From positions 186,001 to 250,000 of the forward strand of contig CAYRAM010000001.1 of the NCBI GenBank assembly GCA_964422295.1: 64,000 nucleotides of DNA. The letters are read 5' to 3'. Both the position numbers and the translations under genes were made by a program. This DNA comes from UBA12191 sp964422295 (GTDB lineage Bacteria > Planctomycetota > UBA8108 > UBA1146). Positions 26,408 through 33,196 of this stretch are shown here, in pieces (position 1 is the stretch's first letter; every line of letters begins with the position of its first letter). The notes under the pieces are model-generated. The model made no database searches. It was not told the DNA's origin and saw only the letters and a program-made list of their open reading frames with translations.

Positions 26408-27328
26408 TCAGGAGGGGAGGGCGCTCGGAAGGCGGCTCATCAGATCGAGGACTGCGGAACTGGGGATGCTCCCTACTGGAGCGATGTTCCAGCCTGGAGT
26501 GGCCAGATCCTCATAACCACGAGAAGAATCGAGGATCTGATTCTGGAGATGACAGAGAATATCCAGGGAACGCTCGAGGCAGTCGTCGGGATCAGCCTCT
26601 CCCAGGGAGTATTCGACCTCCTCAGGAATTTGAACCCCCAAATAGCGCAGGAAGGCGAGATTCTCTTTCTTCCTGACCGGGCACAGGCTGATCAAGAGAG
26701 GGGTCGATAGGAGTTCGGGAAGGGCTGCTGAAAATTGGCGCCATAATTGACTGATTTCTGCCGCCGAAAAGAGGATTTGAGTGGTGAAAAAATCTGCCCC
26801 GGCGGAGACTTTTTGTGCCATTCGCTCCGATTCCAAAATGGGGCTGCCGGGCCTTTCAGGGATACAAATATTGCCCAAACGCAAATCTGAGTCAGGAAAC
26901 TCTGATTTGAATGCGGCATTGGCCTCGGCCACCGAAGGCCCTGGCCAGTGTTGTCGATCATGGGGAGCGCCGACGATGACCAGGTCGCGGATTCCGAAGT
27001 GACGGACCGTCTCGTGGAGCCACAAGATTTGATGGTCGAGAGGAGCGTGGGCGACGACGTGGTTGACGATGACAGGGAGGCCGAATTCTTCGCGGATCTT
27101 CTGACCGAGGATTCTCCCATCGAGGCGTGAGGAAAATCCCAATTTCCTGACTCCTCGGGAATCCCGATTCTCTTCGTCATGGATTTCGGGGATGTTGACC
27201 GCATCGAACGATCCTGCCGAAATCAATCTTTCAACTCGGCGCATACGCCGAGTCAAGCCATCATCGCCACTGGCGAGGGTGGGGGGGACGACCTCAAGGA
27301 TCGTCGCCCCTTCCAATTCCCAGGTCAT
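26408..27328 (-). CDS. Methylenetetrahydrofolate reductase-like protein
   Basis: 306 residues, close to MetF length (~296). TIM-barrel features of the family: an early Pro-rich opening EVVPPTL, NIPEI, then HVVAHAPLDHQILWL, FGIRDLVIVGAPHDRQHWPG at the nucleotide-handling strand, LGNICIPERPGSP, and AQKVSAGADFFTTQILF where most MetF proteins read AGADFFxTQ. MetF reduces 5,10-methylene- to 5-methyl-tetrahydrofolate using FAD. The canonical early Glu of the family could not be placed with confidence, and the sequence is diverged, so substrate and activity are inferred. The start ATG 27328 is the second copy of a 20-base tandem repeat; see that entry for the 7-codon upstream frame. No neighbouring methionine-cycle gene is seen. 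Confidence 0.7.
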   Translation of the reverse strand: MTWELEGATILEVVPPTLASGDDGLTRRMRRVERLISAGSFDAVNIPEIHDEENRDSRGVRKLGFSSRLDGRILGQKIREEFGLPVIVNHVVAHAPLDHQILWLHETVRHFGIRDLVIVGAPHDRQHWPGPSVAEANAAFKSEFPDSDLRLGNICIPERPGSPILESERMAQKVSAGADFFTTQILFSAAEISQLWRQFSAALPELLSTPLLISLCPVRKKENLAFLRYLGVQIPEEVEYSLGEADPDDCLERSLDILCHLQNQILDSSRGYEDLATPGWNIAPVGSIPSSAVLDLMSRLPSALPS

Positions 27329-27352
27329 CTTGCCAATTCCCAGGTCATCTTG
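27313..27352 (-). repeat. 20-bp perfect tandem repeat duplicating the start of the metF-like gene
   Basis: CCAATTCCCAGGTCATCTTG occurs twice in direct succession (27313-27332, 27333-27352). Each copy holds the ATG-ACC-TGG-GAA-TTG start on the minus strand. As the period is not a multiple of three, the upstream ATG (27348) opens a 7-codon frame, MTWELAR, whose TGA overlaps the real ATG. The upstream ATG has the better ribosome site (AAGGG), so the real gene may be translated by re-initiation. Confidence 0.8.
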
Positions 27353-27418
27353 ACCCTTCCCCTTTAGTCTCCTTCACTCCCCGCTGTCACTACTCAGACC
27401 TGCGATCAAATCTCAGGC

Positions 27419-28042
27419 TCAAGCAGAAGCAAACCGCTCTGCAACGACGTCCCAATCGACCACGTTCCACCATGCTGCGACATAATCAGGTCTGCGATTC
27501 TGGTAATTCAGATAGTAGGCATGTTCCCAGACATCGAGCCCAAGAATGGGACGACAGGGGCAATCTGCAATCCCCGCCATCAGTGGATTGTCCTGATTTG
27601 CAGTTGAGCAAACGCACAGAGACCCATCATTCTTTACGCCCAGCCAAGCCCAGCCACTGCCAAAGCGCGTCATTGCGGCTGCAGCGAACTGCTCTTTTAA
27701 GGCGTCAAAACCGCCAAAAGTGGAGTCGATGGCTGCGGCGAGATCTCCGGTGGGTGAGCCGCCACCATTCGGGTTCATGCTGGTCCAAAACAGGCTGTGA
27801 TTAAAATGTCCCCCGCCGTTATTGCGAACGGCTCCGCGAACATTCTCCGGCACCTCCTGGATGTTTCTGCACAAGTCGCCGATTTCCATCGCCATGAGAT
27901 CACCGTGGCCTTCGAGGGCCTTGTTGAGGTTGGCAACATAGGTTGCGTGATGCTTGCCGTGGTGAATCTCCATGGTGCGTGCATCCACATGGGGCTCCAG
28001 AGAATCCTGGGCGTAACTCAGATCAGGAAGTTCGAATGACAT
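27419..28042 (-). CDS. Superoxide dismutase, Fe/Mn family
   Basis: 207 residues from ATG 28042 (MSFELPDLSYAQDSLEPHV), chosen over ATG 28114 because homologues start here and GAGGGT lies about eight bases upstream. Converts superoxide to oxygen and peroxide. The four metal ligands are visible: His in MEIHHGKHHATYV, His in NNGGGHFNHSLFW, and Asp plus His in LGLDVWEHAYYLNYQ. FGSGWAWLGV and WWNVVDWDVV complete the family pattern. No signal peptide, so cytoplasmic. Iron versus manganese preference cannot be set from sequence alone. It sits close to the respiratory genes, a likely source of superoxide. Confidence 0.95.
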   Translation of the reverse strand: MSFELPDLSYAQDSLEPHVDARTMEIHHGKHHATYVANLNKALEGHGDLMAMEIGDLCRNIQEVPENVRGAVRNNGGGHFNHSLFWTSMNPNGGGSPTGDLAAAIDSTFGGFDALKEQFAAAAMTRFGSGWAWLGVKNDGSLCVCSTANQDNPLMAGIADCPCRPILGLDVWEHAYYLNYQNRRPDYVAAWWNVVDWDVVAERFASA

Positions 28043-28094
28043 CGGCGTTACCCTCATTCTATTGATACCGAGTGGCGGGTTGGAGAGGGACGGG

Positions 28095-28116
28095 AATTGC
28101 GTTGGGTCGCGCAATT
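28095..28116. repeat. Inverted repeat upstream of sod
   Basis: AATTGCG (28095-28101) and CGCAATT (28110-28116) are perfect 7-bp arms around an 8-base spacer, 53 bases before the sod start. Placement suits an operator or a leader hairpin. A further 10-bp palindrome CCCTATAGGG is at 28143-28152. Confidence 0.3.
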
Positions 28117-28254
28117 GTCAGTAGGGCCGCGCCACAAACCGACCCTATAGGGAGAGATTAAGGTGCCGGGTGGAGGGCATCAACTGGACCATGACAGATC
28201 CATCCTTGGGGGTGATGAGATCAGCCCTGTGAGAATCGGTATGCAGGTGACTAT

Positions 28255-29592
28255 TCAACTGCAATTCAGCGTGTCATCGGTGGGATCACTGCCCGGATCC
28301 GGGTACGGAGCGGGAGGAGAGGGGGATCCTGAGAAGAGGAACTGGAGGACCGTCACGACGTCAGAGATGTCAAGAGAGCCATCATCGTTAGTATCCGCCG
28401 CATCTCCGCAATCGACGGGAACACCCATGTAGCACGCTCCCAGAATCGCTTCCGCATCGGCGATGTTGAGAGACGAATCGAGGTTGGCATCCCCGCGTAC
28501 AAAGAGGGGTACCCACGTGACGCTTCCCGCTTCGAGGGAGGTCACAGGATTGACTCCAATGAAGCAATTGTCCCCATCGAGACCGAGAATCCAGGGGCCC
28601 CAACCCGGTTCTCCAGGCTGATTTCCGGGGCGTTGGACCTCGAGGAAACCAAGGATCTCGCCATTCAGAGTCGGCAATGGTGCTCCACATTCGATGGTGC
28701 AGATCAACCCGGTCACCGTTGGGGTCACCGTCAGATTCCATAAACCTCCTGTCATGGCATCCAGGTCACTGTTGGCGACGATAAATTGACTTAACAGCAA
28801 CTCATCGTATTCGAGTCCCATCGTGAATGTACTCGCCGGCTTTTGCGACCACGCCCGAAGGGGAATCAGAACGGTTTCTTCCAACAGCGTTGCGGTCGAT
28901 TCCTCGATCAGGAAGAGCGGATAATCGTGGACGACCACATTTCCCGATTGGGTATCGGGCGTGAACTCAATACCTGTCGGGGAAGTCATGGAGATGGGCA
29001 AGGATTCCAGATCGATGATGCCAATCGGCAAAACGGTCCCCGACTGGGGAGGCGAGGGAAGGCCGGGGGCCAGTTCAAAAATCAGGAATGCGGCGAGTTG
29101 GGATTCGCCGGCAGGGAAGTAATCGGGGCCGGGGTAAGTCACTTGGAAACCGGTCAGTGAATTGCCATTGGATTGGGCGAGAAGCAGAGGATCGAGGGGT
29201 TCACTCAAGGTATCCGTGAATTCCACTTCGGTCAGACTCAATAACAACTCGTCGTATTCGAGCCCCATCTGCCAGGATTGGAGTTCCACTTCAGAAGTGA
29301 TGAATACGGGAACTTTCGCCTCGTTGGTGCCGGGGTAGACGATGGCATCGCCGAGTTCGATCACCTGGGGAGATCCGGTGCCCGAGGATTGCAATTGGGC
29401 GGCGAGAGGTGACGGAAGCAGGAACAAAAGGAGCAGCAGCAAATGGGACAAATGGAGTGAATCACGAAGAGGGATCCCGGAAGAGTTCACTGGAGAGTTT
29501 GAAACGGAATGGCAGAGACTCCCGGATTCGGCAAAGCCGTTCCGGTGGCCGTCGGTGGACTTGATTTGCAGACGAGAGTTCTGCGCGTCCAT
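28255..29592 (-). CDS. Secreted protein with two cohesin-like segments and a C-terminal dockerin-like domain
   Basis: 445 residues. A leucine-rich export signal (about 49-66, LSHLLLLLLFLLPSPLAA) follows an unusually long polar N-terminal stretch; ATG 29592 has AGGAATGAG about 11 bases upstream, and no nearer ATG exists. Two similar segments follow (about 72-200 and 215-335), each with a phrase like GLEYDELLLS, resembling cohesin/carbohydrate-module-like beta-sandwiches. The end (about 365-445) carries two calcium-loop motifs, RGDANLDSSLNIADAEAIL and TNDDGSLDISDVVTVLQFLF, then a Pro/Asp-rich tail. This dockerin-like end is common in secreted proteins of marine planctomycetes and other bacteria with no cellulosome. 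Exported; function unknown, with adhesion or sorting as inference. The cohesin and dockerin labels need profile searches. Confidence 0.75.
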   Translation of the reverse strand: MDAQNSRLQIKSTDGHRNGFAESGSLCHSVSNSPVNSSGIPLRDSLHLSHLLLLLLFLLPSPLAAQLQSSGTGSPQVIELGDAIVYPGTNEAKVPVFITSEVELQSWQMGLEYDELLLSLTEVEFTDTLSEPLDPLLLAQSNGNSLTGFQVTYPGPDYFPAGESQLAAFLIFELAPGLPSPPQSGTVLPIGIIDLESLPISMTSPTGIEFTPDTQSGNVVVHDYPLFLIEESTATLLEETVLIPLRAWSQKPASTFTMGLEYDELLLSQFIVANSDLDAMTGGLWNLTVTPTVTGLICTIECGAPLPTLNGEILGFLEVQRPGNQPGEPGWGPWILGLDGDNCFIGVNPVTSLEAGSVTWVPLFVRGDANLDSSLNIADAEAILGACYMGVPVDCGDAADTNDDGSLDISDVVTVLQFLFSGSPSPPAPYPDPGSDPTDDTLNCS

Positions 29593-29618
29593 CGGGAGCT
29601 CATTCCTTTCGATCTTGA

Positions 29619-29642
29619 GTTGATGAGATCTTTGTCATCAAC
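29619..29642. promoter_or_regulatory. 8-bp inverted repeat over the possible promoter of the dockerin-like gene
   Basis: GTTGATGA (29619-29626) and TCATCAAC (29635-29642) are perfect arms around an 8-base spacer. On the minus strand it covers the space between TTGACG (29647-29642, a fair -35 box) and a weak -10 (ATCAAC), 27 bases before the gene start. It could be an operator or a leader hairpin. Confidence 0.35.
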
Positions 29643-30202
29643 GTCAAAGCAGGCTGCACCACGCCGAAAGTCCTGGCATGATTCATCTCATCCCTCCGTG
29701 GGTTGAAGCGATGAGCGGTTGCGAGGGAGTGGGTGGATCCCTCAGCATTGAACTAATTGGGACTCACGATCTGGATCGGCTCTCATCTGCAGATGGGAGA
29801 CCACTGCCAGAACTTGTGAGACGATGCTTCCTGACTCGTCAATTCCGGTGTAAACATGACGGTGGCTGACGATTCCGGGACCGGGTCTCGTTGACGATCA
29901 CGTCAAACGGGATGATCCAGGCGCATTCAGGCCGAAGGGTCGTCCTCACCGAAGGGACTTCCTGACCGTCGACTCCATTTCCTGTATCCTTCATTCTATA
30001 TCGCCGGGAATCGGAGTAAAGTAGGCCCTCAACGAGGTTTCTGGCAGCATCAGGCTGCCTCGGATCATCGATGGGGACCTCCGCCATCGCCCCGGGAATT
30101 GAAATCCGGAGCAGGCGGGAAGAAGGACACCGGATTTGAATTTCGTCGACTGGCCGGGAGGGCGGGGATCGGCATCTTCGCAGAGTCAAGTTTGTAAGTA
30201 TA

Positions 30203-30216
30203 GTTAAATCTTTAAC
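30203..30216. promoter_or_regulatory. AT-rich inverted repeat before the polyprenyl synthase gene
   Basis: GTTAAA-TC-TTTAAC lies 15 bases before the start codon, in a markedly AT-rich patch (30190-30220) that also holds TATAGT (30200-30205), a fair -10 box. AGGGTG follows as ribosome site. An operator overlapping the promoter is possible. Confidence 0.35.
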
Positions 30217-30231
30217 TTAGGGTGAATCAGC

Positions 30232-31242
30232 ATGGCTTTGGAGAGTATGAAGTTACCGGTCGCTTTGGTCCATTGGTCCGGACCTCTGGAGGCGGAAATT
30301 GACCAGCGACTCGCCGGGATCGAGCCGGAATCCCTCGGCGAGGCGATCCGGGTTGCATGCCGGGGGGGAAAAAGAATCCGCCCGTTGATCTCCCTTTGGT
30401 TCGGTTCAGCATTGGGGGTGGATCGGGAGGCTGCCCTCTCCTTGGCCTGCCTCACCGAGTGGCTGCACAATGCATTTTTGATTCATGACGACATCCAGGA
30501 TGGGGATACCTGGCGCAGGGATCAGCCGACGTTGTGGAAGAGTCATGGTACGGCGACGGCCCTCAACTCTGCCGATTGGTTGCTCTCTGCGGTGTATAGT
30601 GAAGTCGCTGCACTGGCCATCGAGGAATCGGTGCGTTCTCGGCTGCTCTTGGCGGTCAGTGGCGTCCATCGAAGGACCATCGAAGGTCAACAACATGACC
30701 TCGCAGGCAGGGCTGACCCCCAATTCAATCTGCAGAGATATGATGAGTTGGTGCGATCAAAAACGGGACGCTATCTCGCACTCGGAATGGTCTGCATCGC
30801 CATCGTGCGCGGTTTTGGTCCCAGGGTCATCGATTCTCTGTGGCAGGTGGGGGACCAACTGGGACCCGCATTCCAGATCCAGGATGACCTTCTCGATTTG
30901 ACTCCCGGAAAGGGTCGGAGAGGGGAATCAGGGAACGATATTCGGGAAGGAAAACCATCGATTCTGTACGCCCATGCCATGCAATCCGATGCGCTTTCCG
31001 GTGAAGATCGCCAGCGACTCGTAGAAGTGATGGGCCTTCCCCGCGAACAGACCAACGATGATCATGTTGACGAATGTGTCCAATTGTTTGAAAAGTGCGA
31101 TTCCTTTGAGTTTGCTCGTTCTGAGGCGATGAAGCGTTCACAATCCGGGCGGGAAATCTTCAATTCCATCGATGATTTGGCGACCGAAGTTCATGAGGAG
31201 TTTGAATTGATCTGTTCCTTCATGACTGAAAGGAAACGATAA
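30232..31242 (+). CDS. Polyprenyl diphosphate synthase (isoprenoid chain-elongating, class I)
   Basis: 336 residues. Adds isopentenyl diphosphate to an allylic diphosphate. Family landmarks: GGKRIRPLI (about 44-52, substrate-binding), the first Asp-rich motif as HDDIQD (about 85-90), GQQHDLAGR, KTGRYLALG and the second Asp-rich motif as IQDDLLD. Chain length (farnesyl, geranylgeranyl or longer) cannot be read safely: the residues before the first motif are FLI, with a bulky Phe. It abuts ddl with no gap (TAA then GTG), suggesting one transcript. A role in making wall lipid carrier, quinone tail or carotenoid precursor is inferred. Confidence 0.93.
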   Translation: MALESMKLPVALVHWSGPLEAEIDQRLAGIEPESLGEAIRVACRGGKRIRPLISLWFGSALGVDREAALSLACLTEWLHNAFLIHDDIQDGDTWRRDQPTLWKSHGTATALNSADWLLSAVYSEVAALAIEESVRSRLLLAVSGVHRRTIEGQQHDLAGRADPQFNLQRYDELVRSKTGRYLALGMVCIAIVRGFGPRVIDSLWQVGDQLGPAFQIQDDLLDLTPGKGRRGESGNDIREGKPSILYAHAMQSDALSGEDRQRLVEVMGLPREQTNDDHVDECVQLFEKCDSFEFARSEAMKRSQSGREIFNSIDDLATEVHEEFELICSFMTERKR

Positions 31243-32325
31243 GTGTCCACATCAAGGGACCATGTCATGTTGCTATTCGGCGGAACATGGAGCGAGCGCG
31301 ACGTATCCATCAAGAGTTCCGAACAGGTGAAGCTGTGGCTGTCGAAAGCCGGATTCCAGGTTCGAATGGTGCGATGGGACGAACAGGGTTGGGTCGAATG
31401 TTTAGATGACGACCTTTATACCGCCGCGGAAGCAAAGCATCCTTGGGAGTTATTGAACGAGTATTCGTCTCAAGGAGTCGAAGTCGTATTTAATGGTCTT
31501 CACGGCGGTCCAGGTGAAGACGGCACGGTTGCTGCCTGGCTGGATATGTTTCGTATGGCGTACACGGGTGCCGGAGTGAGCGGGGGAGCGATCTCTGCTT
31601 GCAAAATCACGTTTCGTCAAAGGGTCAAGGGGTTGGGTTTTCGTGTTCCACACGGTGCAGTCATCCATGAAGAAATTTGGCACAAAAGTTCTGATCAGGT
31701 GGTCTCACAAATTCATTCAGCGATCGATGCCCCGTGGGTGGTAAAGGATCCAAATGGAGGATCCTCTGATGGGGTTCATGTCGTTGTCAATGTCAGTGAA
31801 CTTCAGAAGGCGATCAATAACTTGTTGGAGCATCGACAGATGGCCCTCGTGGAGCAGTATATCGCCGGCAAGGAGATCTCGGTTCCGTGCCTCGGGATCA
31901 GGCAAGGGGGCCTTCCCCAAGTATTACAAAGTGTTGAGATCTGTCTTCCTCCAGGTGTCCCCTTTGATCGGCAGATCAAAGATAGCGGCAAATATATCGA
32001 TCCCGAAATGCGCAAACTGTGCGAGTTGAATTTGAACTGCCCTGCTGAAGCGGATTCCAATCTTCAGGTGGAGATTTCGAGGGCGATCAAGCAGATTCAC
32101 ATGGAATTCGATTTGGGAACGTGCAGCAGGACAGATCTGATTTTGGCTGAGTCAGGATACTATTTTCTGGAAACAAACACGTGCCCGGGAATGACCAATA
32201 GAAGCCTGGTTCCATATTCAGCTGTTCAGAGTGGTCTCGACGGGCCGGAACTGATGCGTCGGTTGATCGATGGCGCGATTGCCCAGCACCTCAGGCGCTG
32301 GAGTGGAGGGTCGGGTGTCCACTGA
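31243..32325 (+). CDS. ddl: D-alanine--D-alanine ligase family (ATP-grasp)
   Basis: 360 residues from GTG 31243, directly after the previous stop. Joins two D-alanines with ATP for peptidoglycan precursor synthesis. Visible: N-terminal LFGGTWSERDVSIKSS with the family Glu, NGLHGGPGEDGT, ATP-grasp region WVVKDPNGGSSDGVHVV, LVEQYIAGKEISVP, the metal-binding and oxyanion end FLETNTCPGMTNRSLVP. Slightly longer than E. coli DdlB (306), with insertions around residue 65-75 and 240-260. The related D-Ala-D-Lac type cannot be excluded, since the deciding Tyr/His site is not certain. Along with the L,D-transpeptidase it points to a peptidoglycan wall. Confidence 0.9.
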   Translation: MSTSRDHVMLLFGGTWSERDVSIKSSEQVKLWLSKAGFQVRMVRWDEQGWVECLDDDLYTAAEAKHPWELLNEYSSQGVEVVFNGLHGGPGEDGTVAAWLDMFRMAYTGAGVSGGAISACKITFRQRVKGLGFRVPHGAVIHEEIWHKSSDQVVSQIHSAIDAPWVVKDPNGGSSDGVHVVVNVSELQKAINNLLEHRQMALVEQYIAGKEISVPCLGIRQGGLPQVLQSVEICLPPGVPFDRQIKDSGKYIDPEMRKLCELNLNCPAEADSNLQVEISRAIKQIHMEFDLGTCSRTDLILAESGYYFLETNTCPGMTNRSLVPYSAVQSGLDGPELMRRLIDGAIAQHLRRWSGGSGVH

Positions 32326-33196
32326 AGTGCCTTTGGACGCGCCCAATTGGGAACTCCCCTGCAAGGCATCCCTGAAAACTGTTCTCTCTCTGGTTGAAGA
32401 TGCTGGTGAGGAGTTGTTGGGGTTTCGTCAGCAGCTTCTCGACGGCGAGCTTGCGATCGAAAAAAAAGGCTTCAGGGATTTGGTGACCGATGCCGACCAT
32501 GCTTCCGAGTCGCATTTGGTCGATGGATTGAAGCGATTGTTTCCTGGCGATTCGATCTACAGTGAAGAGTCCGGAGAAATACGCACCAAGGGTGATCGCA
32601 GATGGATTCTCGATCCACTGGATGGAACGACCAATTTCTCACACGGGCATCCTTTCTTTTCAATTTCTGCAGGGCTCTGGGATCGACTCGGTCCACTCGC
32701 TGCGGTGATCCACGCTCCGCTACTGGGGGAGAGTTGGTGGGCGATTCGTGGACAAGGATGTTGGCACCTTCCCGTGACTGGGGAGATGGTTTCGCTTCGG
32801 CTTGTCGATAATGAAGATCTCTCCTCCGCGTTTTTGGCGACTGGGTTCAGTTACGGTAGAAGTGAGTTGGAGCACGGGGCTCTCGATCTCTTCCGTGAAT
32901 TATTGGACGAAGCCCGGGAAATTCGTCGGGGAGGAAGTGCAGCCCTGGATTTGGCACATACCGCTGCCGGCGTTTTTGATGGCTTTTGGGAGTTTCGCCT
33001 TGCCCCCCATGATGTGGCTGCGGGGGCATTGCTGGTAATGGAAGCGGGCGGATGGGTGACCGACGGCTTCGGTGGAGATGATTGGCTGCATGGGGGGAGT
33101 ATCGTCGCAGGAGTTCCAACCGTGCAGCGACGAATCCTCGATAAAGTTCAACCGGTCGCCGCATCGTTGTCGAAGATGGGCGGATCACAATCATGA
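32315..33196 (+). CDS. Inositol monophosphatase family phosphatase
   Basis: 293 residues from GTG 32315, which overlaps the ddl stop by 11 bases and has GGAGG upstream; ATG 32270 would start deep in ddl. Magnesium-dependent phosphatase. Metal-binding motifs: SEESGE (about 85-90), DPLDGTTNF (about 103-111) and APHDVAAGALLVMEAGG near 225-241. Substrates in the family include inositol phosphate, histidinol phosphate, fructose-1,6-bisphosphate and 3'-phosphoadenosine phosphate; the actual one is not evident. Its stop overlaps the uvrA start (33193-33196), so ddl, this gene and uvrA appear to be co-transcribed. Confidence 0.93.
   Translation: MSTEVPLDAPNWELPCKASLKTVLSLVEDAGEELLGFRQQLLDGELAIEKKGFRDLVTDADHASESHLVDGLKRLFPGDSIYSEESGEIRTKGDRRWILDPLDGTTNFSHGHPFFSISAGLWDRLGPLAAVIHAPLLGESWWAIRGQGCWHLPVTGEMVSLRLVDNEDLSSAFLATGFSYGRSELEHGALDLFRELLDEAREIRRGGSAALDLAHTAAGVFDGFWEFRLAPHDVAAGALLVMEAGGWVTDGFGGDDWLHGGSIVAGVPTVQRRILDKVQPVAASLSKMGGSQS

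Larger units (their letters stand above)
29593..30231. other. 639-base region without a confident gene
   Basis: Divergent gap between the dockerin-like gene (minus) and the polyprenyl synthase gene (plus). It contains an 8-bp inverted repeat (29619-29642), a 12-bp palindrome CATCTGCAGATG (29784-29795) and an AT-rich stretch with an inverted repeat near 30203. A minus frame at 29839-30189 (116 codons) and a plus frame at 29678-29869 (63 codons) are open, but neither has a good ribosome site or a recognisable product. It may hold a decayed or small unknown gene, or only regulatory DNA. Confidence 0.4.

Noticed and set aside
29784..29795. 12-bp palindrome CATCTGCAGATG
   Set aside because: Isolated in an unassigned gap with no gene start near it; likely chance.
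29839..30189. 116-codon minus-strand frame in the large gap
   Set aside because: Codon use is plausible, but there is no ribosome site or recognisable domain, so it is mentioned only under the gap entry.
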